A stretch of DNA of 64,000 nucleotides, from NCBI RefSeq assembly GCF_009696465.1, contig NZ_VULX01000012.1, positions 23,709 through 87,708 on the forward strand. Reading direction: 5' to 3'. The DNA comes from Inconstantimicrobium porci (GTDB lineage: Bacteria > Bacillota > Clostridia > Clostridiales > Clostridiaceae). This document shows, one piece after another, positions 45,244 through 53,364 of the stretch. Every line of letters begins with the position of its first letter. Position 1 is the first letter of the stretch. Position numbers and translations under genes: made by a program. The notes under the pieces were generated by a model that was given only the letters and a program-made list of their open reading frames with translations, searched no databases and was not told the DNA's origin.

Positions 45244-46359
45244 ATGGCAGATCAAAGATTAAGTAAACTCGCAAAACTTCTTGTTAATTATTCAGCAGGG
45301 GTAAAAAAAGGTGATAGAGTTTATATCTCATGTGATGAAGTTGCTGCACCATGGCTTGTGGAGGTTGCAAAAGAAGCAAGCAAGGCTGGAGCTGTAATTG
45401 AATATCAGTTATCATCTCAGGATGCTAAGAATGCAATACTTAAGTATTCATCAGAGGAGCAGCTTAAAACTAAGGGGATTATGACAGCAGCTATTCTAAA
45501 GGAAGCTGATGTATGGCTTAGTGCATGGGGAGGCAGAAATACTAAGAACAATTCTAACATTCCCTCTGAAAAACTAAGTGCTTCTATGGAAGGCGATAAG
45601 TCATGGAGAAAATATTATTCTGAAAGAATGGGAAATGGGTCTTTAAGATGGTGTGGAACTCAATTTCCTACATATTCAGATGCACAGGAAGCTTCTATGA
45701 GTCTTGAGGAATATGAAGATTTTGTTTATGGTGCAGGACTTTTATATGCAGATGATCCTATCGAAGAGTGGAAAAAGGTCAGTGCAAAGCAGGAAAGATG
45801 GGTTAAGTATCTTGATACAAAAAGTGAAATCCATATAATTTCAAAGGGTACTGATATAAAGGTTAATGTTAGCGGCAGAAAGTGGATCAATTGTGATGGA
45901 AGAGTTAATTTTCCAGATGGTGAAATATTTACATCGCCAGTAGAAGACGGCATTAATGGACATATAACTTTTTCATTCCCAGGAATTTATGCCGGCAAGG
46001 AAATAGAAGGTATTGAACTTGATGTTAAGGATGGAAAGGTAGTTAAGTCGTTCGCAAAAAAGGGTCAGGATCTTTTAGATACTCTTCTTAAAATAGATGA
46101 GGGGGCAAGTCATTTCGGAGAAGTTGCGATTGGAACTAATTATGGTATCAAGAAGTTTACTAAGAACATGCTTTTCGATGAAAAGATAGGTGGAACTGTT
46201 CATATGGCAATAGGTGATTCCATGCCAGAAGCAGGTGGAAAGAATAGATCTAATATCCACTGGGATATGCTTTGCGATATGAGAGACGGTGGAGAAATCT
46301 ACGCTGACGGAGAACTGTTCTATAAGAACGGACAATTCATAGAAGAAGTACTGAAATAA
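45244..46359 (+). CDS. M29 family aminopeptidase
   Basis: 371-residue metal-dependent aminopeptidase of the M29 (thermophilic aminopeptidase T/PepS) family, removing N-terminal residues from peptides in the cytoplasm. Family motifs include the two-metal ligand region NFPDGEIFTSPVED (Glu at about residue 224), HFGEVAIGTN, and the HMAIGDSMPEAGGKNRSNIHWD stretch (written as a span near 319-340). AAGGAGG precedes the ATG. Peptide catabolism fits the other peptidases in the window. Confidence 0.94.
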   Translation: MADQRLSKLAKLLVNYSAGVKKGDRVYISCDEVAAPWLVEVAKEASKAGAVIEYQLSSQDAKNAILKYSSEEQLKTKGIMTAAILKEADVWLSAWGGRNTKNNSNIPSEKLSASMEGDKSWRKYYSERMGNGSLRWCGTQFPTYSDAQEASMSLEEYEDFVYGAGLLYADDPIEEWKKVSAKQERWVKYLDTKSEIHIISKGTDIKVNVSGRKWINCDGRVNFPDGEIFTSPVEDGINGHITFSFPGIYAGKEIEGIELDVKDGKVVKSFAKKGQDLLDTLLKIDEGASHFGEVAIGTNYGIKKFTKNMLFDEKIGGTVHMAIGDSMPEAGGKNRSNIHWDMLCDMRDGGEIYADGELFYKNGQFIEEVLK

Positions 46360-46450
46360 GATTTGAACTAATAGATAAGTACGTATTAGGATTTCATATG
46401 AAATTTCTCGATGTTATCTTATTTTCAAGGATCAATGAAGGAGGTAATTA

Positions 46451-46537
46451 ATGGTGTTGCGCTTAAGCAGGCATTCCAAATCTTTGATTTGGCATGTTCG
46501 CTTACGTCTTGACCAAGCAGGCATTCCAAATCTTTGA
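46451..46537 (+). pseudogene. Gene start truncated by repeat invasion
   Basis: A strong GAAGGAGG ribosome site leads to ATG 46451 (MVLRLS...), but from 46465 the frame runs into the 50-bp repeat and stops at 46537. A start signal this good followed by repeat DNA suggests that a real gene once began here. Its identity is lost. Confidence 0.45.
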
Positions 46538-46590
46538 TTTGGCATGTTCGCTTACGTCTTGACCAAGCAGGCATTCCAAATCTTTGATTT
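46465..46590. repeat. Tandem 50-bp dyad repeat, 2.5 copies
   Basis: Unit 1 is 46465-46514, unit 2 46515-46564 (identical), and 26 bases of unit 3 run to 46590. Each unit contains a long hairpin: CCAAATC-TTT-GATTTGG at the centre, CAT/ATG next, and AAGC/GCTT outermost. The direct head-to-tail order without spacers separates it from CRISPR. It resembles an amplified REP-type extragenic palindrome. Confidence 0.85.
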
Positions 46591-46767
46591 TCGATCTCTT
46601 ATGTACATGAGAATAATGTCTTGCTTATTCATCAAACTTATCACCTTCTGCAACTCCTTAATACATAATATTATTTCCAATTTATTATGTGTTTAAGAAG
46701 TATTTTCTATAAGAGGTGGCCTACTTTTTAATGAAACTTCTGGTCTACTTTTAGCTTACCCTATACA
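46552..46767 (-). mobile_element. Remnant of an IS21-family element (start of istA and one terminus)
   Basis: On the minus strand an AGGTGATA ribosome site leads to ATG at 46632 and MNKQDIILMYIRD, the typical start of an IS21 IstA transposase. The frame is broken where it enters the 50-bp repeat and ends at 46552. Upstream lie two direct repeats GGCCTACTTTT and GGTCTACTTTT about 20 nt apart, like the multiple terminal repeats of IS21 elements, and an end at TGTATAGGG (46767). All else of the element is gone. Confidence 0.7.
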
Positions 46768-46810
46768 GGCGAAGCCTCCAAACCTCTTTATTATTAATAA
46801 TGAGAGTTTT

Positions 46811-46833
46811 AAAGAGGATTTGTCCTCTTTTTG
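46811..46833. terminator. Hairpin AAAGAGGA/TCCTCTTT
   Basis: Perfect 8-bp stem with TTTG loop and T-run to the right. No intact gene upstream uses it; another short perfect dyad AACTCAC-GAGA-GTGAGTT is just downstream at about 46835-46852. Confidence 0.6.
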
Positions 46834-46891
46834 CAACTCACGAGAGTGAGTTGAACCCTTAATTAGTGATTGAGAAATGATCACTGATCAT

Positions 46892-46928
46892 AAAAAATGG
46901 ACAAACATTATGTTTGTCCATTTTTTTA
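46892..46928. terminator. Bidirectional terminator of the HAD gene
   Basis: AAAAATGGACAAACA pairs perfectly with TGTTTGTCCATTTTT over a TTA loop, with A and T runs on either side. It touches the stop codon of the minus-strand HAD phosphatase. Confidence 0.93.
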
Positions 46929-47711
46929 TAGTACATATTCGTTTATTGCTTTGATGACGCCATTGTTTTTATTGCTGTCTGCAATAAATCTTCCATATTG
47001 TTTCATATCATCATTGGCATTTTCCATAACGAAGCTGTAATAGCCTTCTTTAAGCATGTCTACATCATTGTAAAAGTCACCAAATACCATTGTTTCTTCA
47101 AAAGTTATATTATCTTCTTTCTGCAACTGTTTTAAGGCAGCACCTTTATTTATGTTTTTATTCATAATATCGACCCATATTGTACCTGATACTACGACTT
47201 TAAAGTCAGAACCAAAAAGTGGTTCAAGAATCTTATAAGAATGTTCTGATGAGCCGTTTAAATCGCAGACAGCTATTTTAAAGATGTCATCATCAATATC
47301 TTTTAAGTCTGAGACGATTTTTTTATTAATATAGTATTTATCTATTTCTTTTTGTATTTCCGCACAACATTTTCTATGATACATGAATTTTTTACCACAT
47401 AAAATCAATTCTACATTTTCCATTCCTGCTGATGCATCTATAATTTTATTTACTACATCCTTATTAATAACACTTATTTCAGGTTGTCCATCATGGCCTA
47501 CCACGTAAGCTCCATTATCACAAATATAATAAATATCATCAGAGTAAGGTTTAAAATTTTCATATAGCGTAACATAAGGTCTGCCACTAGCTACTGCGAA
47601 TTTTACATTCTTTGCTTTTAGCTTTTCTATAGTTTCAAAGAAATCTTCTGGAAGTTTTCCATGCTCGTTTAGTAAAGTTCCATCCATATCAGTTGCTATT
47701 AATTTTATCAT
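46926..47711 (-). CDS. HAD superfamily Cof-type phosphatase
   Basis: 261-residue sugar-phosphate or cofactor phosphatase of the HAD IIB (Cof) subfamily. Motif I is DMDGTLL (D8, D10), motif II is ASGRPY, and motif III/IV are a downstream Lys region (GAALKQL) and FGDFYNDVDML. AGTTTATTT-type leader with GGGAG before the ATG. Substrate not assignable by sequence. Confidence 0.93.
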   Translation of the reverse strand: MIKLIATDMDGTLLNEHGKLPEDFFETIEKLKAKNVKFAVASGRPYVTLYENFKPYSDDIYYICDNGAYVVGHDGQPEISVINKDVVNKIIDASAGMENVELILCGKKFMYHRKCCAEIQKEIDKYYINKKIVSDLKDIDDDIFKIAVCDLNGSSEHSYKILEPLFGSDFKVVVSGTIWVDIMNKNINKGAALKQLQKEDNITFEETMVFGDFYNDVDMLKEGYYSFVMENANDDMKQYGRFIADSNKNNGVIKAINEYVL

Positions 47712-47873
47712 AAATAAACTCCCTTCATCCCATTAAATTAAGTATAAATCTTATAGTAATTTAAGTATAGTATAGACAACTTTTTAATTCAACTATCTAA
47801 ATTAGTAAACAGTTATAATTATGATATTTCTGGAATATGCTCTTATTGACATGATTTTTAGGAGAATTTAATA

Positions 47874-48536
47874 ATGCAAAATTCTTTTACTGATGAATAT
47901 GATTATAAAATAGGCTGTATGGGTCATGCTGGATGCGCAAGAGGAAGGGCAGAGCCAGATAAATTTGCAAGGCAGAATGCTGATGAAGTAGCAAAGCAGA
48001 TAGCATCTGGAAACAAAAGAAAATAAATGCAGTGTGGATTGAAACATCAGGATGTTTTGGTGAAGTTATTTCGCTGCTTAATGGACAGGATCCGGATATA
48101 CTTTATATGTTGCAGAAGCTTGTTAATATGGATTTTTTTTGGAAGTATTTCGGGTGCAGAAGGAGAAAAGGCATATGAAAAAATACTTTCTGTATACAAC
48201 ACGGAATACATTCTTTTTGTTAGTGGCGCTATCCCTGTGGCAGCAGGTGGTCTTTATACTACTATTGTAACATATAAGGGCAAGACTATAACAGCAATGG
48301 AGATTATAAGAGAGGCAGCAAAGAATGCAAAACATATCATCTCAATAGGAACATGTCCATGTTATGGTGGGCCTTCAGCAGCAGCACCAAATCCTTCACA
48401 GGCAAAAGGCGTTAAAGACTTTCTTGGAAGAAATGATATTATTCAGATTCCAGGATGTCCCGCAAATCCATTATGGGTATTTGGGACTGTTGGATATCTT
48501 ATAAATTACGAGAATATTGATAGAGAATACCTGTAA
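47874..48536 (+). pseudogene. NiFe-hydrogenase small subunit, frameshifted and truncated
   Basis: AGGAG leads to ATG 47874. The first frame gives IGCMGHAGCARGRAEPDKFA and stops at 48026. The product continues in a second frame (INAVWIETSGCFGEVISLLNG) and returns to the first frame after a T8 run at 48134-48141. It then reads FVSGAIPVAAGGLYTT, GTCPCYGGPSAA and IPGCPANPLWVFG, the iron-sulphur motifs of hydrogenase small subunits. It ends at 48536 long before the normal C-terminus. Both indels lie in homopolymer runs (lost A near 48015-48023, extra T at 48134-48141). Confidence 0.9.
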
Positions 48537-48799
48537 AGAAAGAGGTTGCTGAATTCTTTGATTTAATCGGTCTTGATCCGTTGTATGCAGCAAATGAGGG
48601 CCGGCTTTTATGTATTGCAGATAAGAATATTGCTGATCTTGTTTTAGATGCTATGCATAAAAACAAAGAATGCAGAGAAGCAGTTATTATCGGTGAAGTA
48701 ATTGATGAACATAAGGGAATAGTCTATATGCAGAATAGTTATGGTGCATTGAAAATTATTAGAACATCACAGGGAGAAGTCCTGCCAAGGATATGCTGA
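48524..48799 (+). pseudogene. hypE: C-terminal fragment of hydrogenase maturation protein HypE
   Basis: Frame beginning RIPVKKEVAEFFDLIGLDPLY and continuing AANEGRLLCIADKN to the HypE C-terminal signature ending SQGEVLPRIC. In intact HypE the last Cys is carbamoylated and converted to thiocyanate to supply the cyanide ligand of the NiFe site; that Cys is still present here as the final residue. All N-terminal HypE sequence is missing, and the join to the small-subunit remnant marks a deletion that removed the large subunit and other genes. Confidence 0.9.
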
Positions 48800-48815
48800 T
48801 AAAGGGGAGGCAGTT

Positions 48816-49598
48816 ATGGAAGAGTCAGATGTATGTAGAAAATTGATTAAACTGATTAACAAAAACAGTATTAGACAGATTAACATAATGGAAGTCTGCG
48901 GTACACATACAAGAAATATCTTTAAATACTGTATAGATAAACTTATTGATAAAAAAATAAATCTTATAGCAGGACCTGGATGCCCTGTATGTGTAACGCC
49001 TACTAGTTATATTGACAGTGCTATAGAATTATCAAGAAAAAGCGGAGTTATAATTGTTACTTTTGGGGATATGATTAGAGTACCGGGCAGTTTAGGTTCC
49101 CTCAGTATGGAGAAAGCTATGGGAGGTGACGTGCACGTTATCTTTTCACCACTTGATTCATTAAAAATAGCAGAGCAGAACAAAGATAAGGAAGTAGTGC
49201 TGCTTGGAGTAGGTTTTGAGACAACAGCTCCGTCGATTGCACTTACCATAAAATATGCTAAAGAGAGAGAACTCTCTAATTTTTCTGTACTCCTCTCACT
49301 AAGAACTATGATAAACGTTATGAAAAGGCTTATGACTTATGATGATGTCCGTATAGACGGTTTTATCTGCCCTGGACATGTTGCAGCTGTTATTGGAGCT
49401 AGTTCTTTTGAGAAACTTAGCCTGATTTCACATACACCAATGAGTATATGTGGTTTTAAGATGCGAGAAATATTATCAGGAATATTATCTATAGAAGATA
49501 TGATAAATAAAGGTGAATACAGATGTGAAAATTTATATAAAAGCGTAGTTTGCGATAGGGGAAGTATAGGCACATGCAGATCGTTTTATTATATTTAG
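48816..49598 (+). pseudogene. hypD: Truncated hydrogenase maturation protein HypD
   Basis: Starts normally after AAGGGGAGG with a 260-residue frame holding HypD motifs MEVCGTHT (about residues 25-32), GPGCPVCVTP, FGDMIRVPGS and LGVGFETTAP. Intact HypD has about 350 or more residues. Here the frame diverges after CENLYKSVV and stops, losing the C-terminal iron-sulphur Cys region. With no intact hydrogenase nearby it is almost certainly non-functional. Confidence 0.88.
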
Positions 49599-49873
49599 CA
49601 TAGAATTATAAATTGGTCAAGTTTTTATCTGATTTTATAGAGTTTTAAGATAATAAAACAATTTAAGATTGAGCAGTGCTGTTTTATTGACGTTTCCCCC
49701 AAATGGGTATTGTATTTAAAATTGTTTATCCAAAATAGAAAATAACGAACAATTATTCAATAAAACGTACAAAAAATATTAAAATTTATATAAAACACAA
49801 AAAAATATGGTAAAGTATTGAATTATATCCATATAAAGGAATATAATATGTGTAAAAAGTTAATTGTTCTTGC
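49599..49873. other. Intergenic, nothing recognised
   Basis: AT-rich 275 bases between the hydrogenase remnants and the sugar importer control region. A short G/C-rich patch CGTTTCCCCC at about 49691-49700 stands out but has no recognised role. Confidence 0.4.
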
Positions 49874-50043
49874 TTAAACGTTTACTAAAATTCGTTAACA
49901 AATAATGTATATAAATTGTAATAAATATTTCAGAAGTATGAATAATATATGAACTTAATTTGTATAATGTATAGATAAATGTAGTTAAACGCTTATAAAT
50001 GTTCAATTTCTTTTGTTTATAAACTGTTGTTAAACGTTTTTAA
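49874..50043 (+). promoter_or_regulatory. Three LacI/CcpA-type operators upstream of the sugar ABC importer
   Basis: Near-palindromic sites TTAAACGTTTACTAA (49874-49888), TTAAACGCTTATAA (49985-49998) and TTAAACGTTTTTAA (50030-50043). All carry the AAACGYTT core typical of LacI-family operators. Their spacing of 111 and 45 bp would allow looping. A TATAAT at 49963-49968 lies just before the second site. The third site is 40 bp before the coding start. Confidence 0.75.
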
Positions 50044-50083
50044 TAGCAGTTTTATAATAGATACTAAAATGGGGGATTTTATT

Positions 50084-51454
50084 ATGAAAACAAAGAAAAT
50101 TTTAGCAATTAGTATGGCAGCAGCTATGTTGGTTGGAACACTCGCAGGATGCGGCAAAACTACAGACACTACTGATAAGAAGGATAATGGAGCTAAAGAA
50201 GTGTACTACTTAAATTTTAAACCTGAAATTGCAGATGTCTATAAGGATATCGCTGCTGACTATGAGAAAGAAACAGGCGTAAAGGTAAAAGTTAAGACTG
50301 CTGCAAGTAAGACTTATGAGCAGACATTAAAGTCAGAAATGGCTAAGGATGATGCTCCAACTTTATTCCAGATTAATGGACCAATGGGATATAACAACTG
50401 GAAAGATTATTGTGCAGATTTAAAGGATTCAGACTTATATAAACACCTAAGTGATAAGAGCTTAGCAGTTACTTCTAATGGTGGCGTATTTGGTATCCCT
50501 TATACAGTTGAAGGATATGGAATAATATATAATCAAGAAATAATGGACAAGTATTTTGCATTAGCTGAAAAGAAGACTGATGCAAAGACTATAGATGATA
50601 TTAAAGACTTTAAGACTTTAAAAGCAGTAGCTGAAGATATGCAGAAGAATAAAGACAAGTTAGGAATTAAAGGAGTATTTGCGTCAACAGCAATGGCATC
50701 TGGTAATGGCTGGCGTTGGGATACTCATCTAGCTAATGTCCCTATGTACTATGAATTCAAGGATAAGGCTGGAACTGGTTCTGTAATTGATTCAGGTCTT
50801 AACAGCAAGACTGTTGATTTTAAGTATGCTGATAACTATAAGAATATATTTGATTTATATTTAAATAATTCTTGCACTGAAAAAGGATTACTAGGCAGTA
50901 AATCAGTTGATGATGCAATGTCTGAGTTTGCATTAGGACAATGTGCTATGACTCAGAATGGTAACTGGGCTTGGTCACAGATAGCTAAAGTAAGTGGCAA
51001 TAAGGTTAAGGAAGATAAGATTAAAATGCTTCCAATATATACTGGTGTAACTAATGATCAAAAACAGGGTATATGTGTTGGTACTGAAAACTATTTTGCA
51101 GTAAATAAAAAGGCTTCTGAGGGAAAACAGAAGGCAGCTAAAGATTTTATAAACTGGTTGTTTACTAGTGATAAAGGTAAGTCTTATGTTACTGGTAAGT
51201 TAGGATTTATAGCTCCATTTGATTCATTTAAGGAAAATGAGAAACCATCAGATCCGCTTTCTAAGGAAGTTATGGGCTGGATGGCTAAGAAAGACATTAA
51301 GAATGTAAACTGGATATTCCAGGCATTCCCAAGCGAACAGTTTAAGAATGAATTCAGTGCAGCATTACTTGAGTATGTTCAAGGCACTAAGAAGTGGAAT
51401 GATGTAGTTAAAGTAGTTAAGGATTCATGGCAGGCAGAAAAATCAAACAACTAG
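50084..51454 (+). CDS. Sugar ABC transporter solute-binding lipoprotein
   Basis: 456-residue extracellular binding protein of the family 1 (maltose/maltodextrin-like) type. Signal peptide with lipobox LAGC, lipidated Cys at residue 23. Binding-protein features include IPYTVEGYGIIYNQEIMDKY near residues 138-157, and the C-terminal WLFTSDKGKSYV. An upstream ATG at 50027 is in frame, but GGGGGATT before ATG 50084 and the signal peptide fix the start. Operon with two permeases; no ATPase gene, so a shared MsmK-type ATPase is expected elsewhere. Oligosaccharide specificity (maltodextrin or similar) is suggested by family and the downstream phosphorylase. Confidence 0.93.
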   Translation: MKTKKILAISMAAAMLVGTLAGCGKTTDTTDKKDNGAKEVYYLNFKPEIADVYKDIAADYEKETGVKVKVKTAASKTYEQTLKSEMAKDDAPTLFQINGPMGYNNWKDYCADLKDSDLYKHLSDKSLAVTSNGGVFGIPYTVEGYGIIYNQEIMDKYFALAEKKTDAKTIDDIKDFKTLKAVAEDMQKNKDKLGIKGVFASTAMASGNGWRWDTHLANVPMYYEFKDKAGTGSVIDSGLNSKTVDFKYADNYKNIFDLYLNNSCTEKGLLGSKSVDDAMSEFALGQCAMTQNGNWAWSQIAKVSGNKVKEDKIKMLPIYTGVTNDQKQGICVGTENYFAVNKKASEGKQKAAKDFINWLFTSDKGKSYVTGKLGFIAPFDSFKENEKPSDPLSKEVMGWMAKKDIKNVNWIFQAFPSEQFKNEFSAALLEYVQGTKKWNDVVKVVKDSWQAEKSNN

Positions 51455-51463
51455 CATTTGAAT

Positions 51464-51498
51464 GTAAAGGGCGATGCTGATTTGTATCAGCCCTTTAC
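51464..51498 (+). other. Stem-loop between binding-protein and permease genes
   Basis: GTAAAGGGC pairs perfectly with GCCCTTTAC, with an inner TGAT/ATCA stem, and no T-run follows. Such hairpins after binding-protein genes protect the upstream mRNA and keep its expression above that of the permeases. Confidence 0.75.
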
Positions 51499-51551
51499 TT
51501 ATCTTGAGACTGTTTAAATACTAATTTAATCAAAAGAAAGGGGCTGTAAAT

Positions 51552-52394
51552 ATGCAAAAGTCATTAAAAAAATATTTTCCTATATTTGTATTGCCGACTC
51601 TTATAGCTTTTTGTATTGCATTCTTAATACCTTTTATAATGGGAATTTATTTATCATTCACAAAATTTAATACAGTTACTGATGCTAAATTTATTGGAGT
51701 AAAGAATTATGTAAGAGCATTTCAGAATGCTGATTTTACAAATGCATTGTGGTTTACATCTAAATTTGCAGTTGTTTCAGTAATTACAATTAATATTTTT
51801 GCGTTTACCCTTGCATATCTTCTTACAAGAAAATTAAAAGGAACCAATATATTTAGAACAGTATTCTTTATGCCAAACCTTATTGGTGGTATAGTTTTGG
51901 GATATATATGGCAGATAATCTTAAATGGTATCTTATATAAGCTGGGTGTTAACCTAACATATGATCCTAAGTATGGATTTTGGGGATTAATTATACTTAT
52001 GAACTGGCAGCTTATTGGATATATGATGATTATATATATTGCAGGTATACAAAATATACCTACAGATTTAATTGAAGCAGCTCAAATTGATGGGGCTACA
52101 AAGTTTACTATATTAAGAAAAGTAATAATTCCATTAGTTATGCCTTCAATTACAATATGTTTATTCTTGACATTATCAAATGCATTTAAACTATTTGATC
52201 AGAACCTAGCATTAACAGATGGTGCACCTTCAAACAAGACTGCAATGCTGGCGCTTGATATTTATAAGACATTCTATGGAAGAGTAGGCTGGGAAGGTGT
52301 TGGACAAGCTAAAGCAGTTATATTCTTCATAATTGTAGCTTTAATTATGTTGGTACAGCTTACTATAACTAGAAGAAAAGAGGTAGAAAATTAA
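51552..52394 (+). CDS. Sugar ABC permease, MalF-like
   Basis: 280-residue permease with six helices and the cytoplasmic EAA loop (EAAQIDGATKFTILRKVIIP, about residues 176-195) that contacts the ATPase. AAGGGGC-type site before the ATG. The stop codon overlaps the next start by one base, giving tight coupling with the MalG-like partner. Confidence 0.95.
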   Translation: MQKSLKKYFPIFVLPTLIAFCIAFLIPFIMGIYLSFTKFNTVTDAKFIGVKNYVRAFQNADFTNALWFTSKFAVVSVITINIFAFTLAYLLTRKLKGTNIFRTVFFMPNLIGGIVLGYIWQIILNGILYKLGVNLTYDPKYGFWGLIILMNWQLIGYMMIIYIAGIQNIPTDLIEAAQIDGATKFTILRKVIIPLVMPSITICLFLTLSNAFKLFDQNLALTDGAPSNKTAMLALDIYKTFYGRVGWEGVGQAKAVIFFIIVALIMLVQLTITRRKEVEN

Positions 52395-53221
52395 TGCAGA
52401 GAAAAAAGAGTATACCTATATATGTAATATTGATTGCGTTGACAGTTTTATTTTTAGCTCCAATAGTTATGGTTTTATATAATTCATTTAAAGGTAAGGC
52501 TTATATCAGTACACAGATATTTGCGCTGCCAAATAAGACTTCATTTGTCGGACTTGATAACTTCAGAAATGGTATAGAAAAGGCTGGTTTTGTGGGGGCA
52601 TTCCTAAGAAGTTTATTTATAACAGTAGCATCTACAGGACTTATCATATTATGTACTTCAATGACAGCATGGTATATTACAAGAGTTAAGACAAAGTTCT
52701 CAAATGGATTATATTATTTATTTGTGTTTTCTATGATTGTACCTTTTCAGATGGTTATGTTTACTATGAGTAAGATGGCAAATATGCTTCATCTTGATAA
52801 TATAATTGGTATTATCGTAATATATCTTGGTTTTGGTGCAGGACTTTCAGTTTTCATGTTTGCAGGATTCGTAAAGTCAGTGCCGATTGAAATTGAGGAA
52901 GCAGCCATGATTGATGGATGTTCTCCACTTAAGGTATTCTTTACAATAGTATTTCCACTGTTAAAACCAATTTACGTAACAGTGACTATTTTAAATGTTA
53001 TGTGGATATGGAATGATTACCTGTTGCCATACCTGGTAATAGGAAGCGACTATGCAACTATCCCAATAGCACTTCAGTATTTAAGAGGTGGCTATGGAGC
53101 AGTAGATATGGGAGCAATGATGGCATTACTTGTTCTTGCAATAATACCTATAGTTGTGTTCTATCTGACTTGTCAGAAACACATTATAAAAGGAGTTGCA
53201 GCCGGAGCTGTAAAGGGTTAA
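52394..53221 (+). CDS. Sugar ABC permease, MalG-like
   Basis: 275-residue partner permease with six helices and EAA loop EEAAMIDGCSPLKVFFTIVF (about residues 173-192). The start overlaps the preceding stop (TAATG). It ends with a short basic-free tail KGVAAGAVKG. A terminator follows. Together with the binding protein it forms a three-gene importer without its own ATPase. Confidence 0.95.
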   Translation: MQRKKSIPIYVILIALTVLFLAPIVMVLYNSFKGKAYISTQIFALPNKTSFVGLDNFRNGIEKAGFVGAFLRSLFITVASTGLIILCTSMTAWYITRVKTKFSNGLYYLFVFSMIVPFQMVMFTMSKMANMLHLDNIIGIIVIYLGFGAGLSVFMFAGFVKSVPIEIEEAAMIDGCSPLKVFFTIVFPLLKPIYVTVTILNVMWIWNDYLLPYLVIGSDYATIPIALQYLRGGYGAVDMGAMMALLVLAIIPIVVFYLTCQKHIIKGVAAGAVKG

Positions 53222-53244
53222 AAAGACTAATTATTTATATAAGA

Positions 53245-53280
53245 AAAGCTGGCATAAACTCTATGCCAGCTTTCTATTTT
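53245..53280 (+). terminator. Intrinsic terminator after the sugar importer
   Basis: GCTGGCATA pairs perfectly with TATGCCAGC over AACTC; A-run before and TTTCTATTTT after. Probably also stops the opposing minus-strand transcript. Confidence 0.9.
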
Positions 53281-53294
53281 AATGTTTAGAAAAT

Positions 53295-53317
53295 TGCATT
53301 GAAAAAGGTGAAATTTT
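53295..53317 (+). repeat. Dispersed 23-nt post-terminator repeat, copy 3
   Basis: Identical over 23 nt to copies at 8403 and 42703 and again begins 14 nt after the terminator T-tract. Here GCATT is closed by a perfect AATGC. Its AAAAAGGT can also pair with ACCTTTTT at about 53356-53363, a possible terminator for the minus-strand gene. Confidence 0.8.
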
Positions 53318-53364
53318 AATGCTGTGAACGACGAAGTCTCTGGAATATATCTTGAAACCTTTTT

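Noticed and set aside
46465..46590. Possible CRISPR array
   Set aside because: Units are joined head to tail with no unique spacers, each is a large dyad, and no cas genes are near.
47874..48536. Programmed frameshift in the hydrogenase small subunit
   Set aside because: The truncated 3' end, loss of the large subunit and fragmentary hypE/hypD make decay far more likely than a programmed event.
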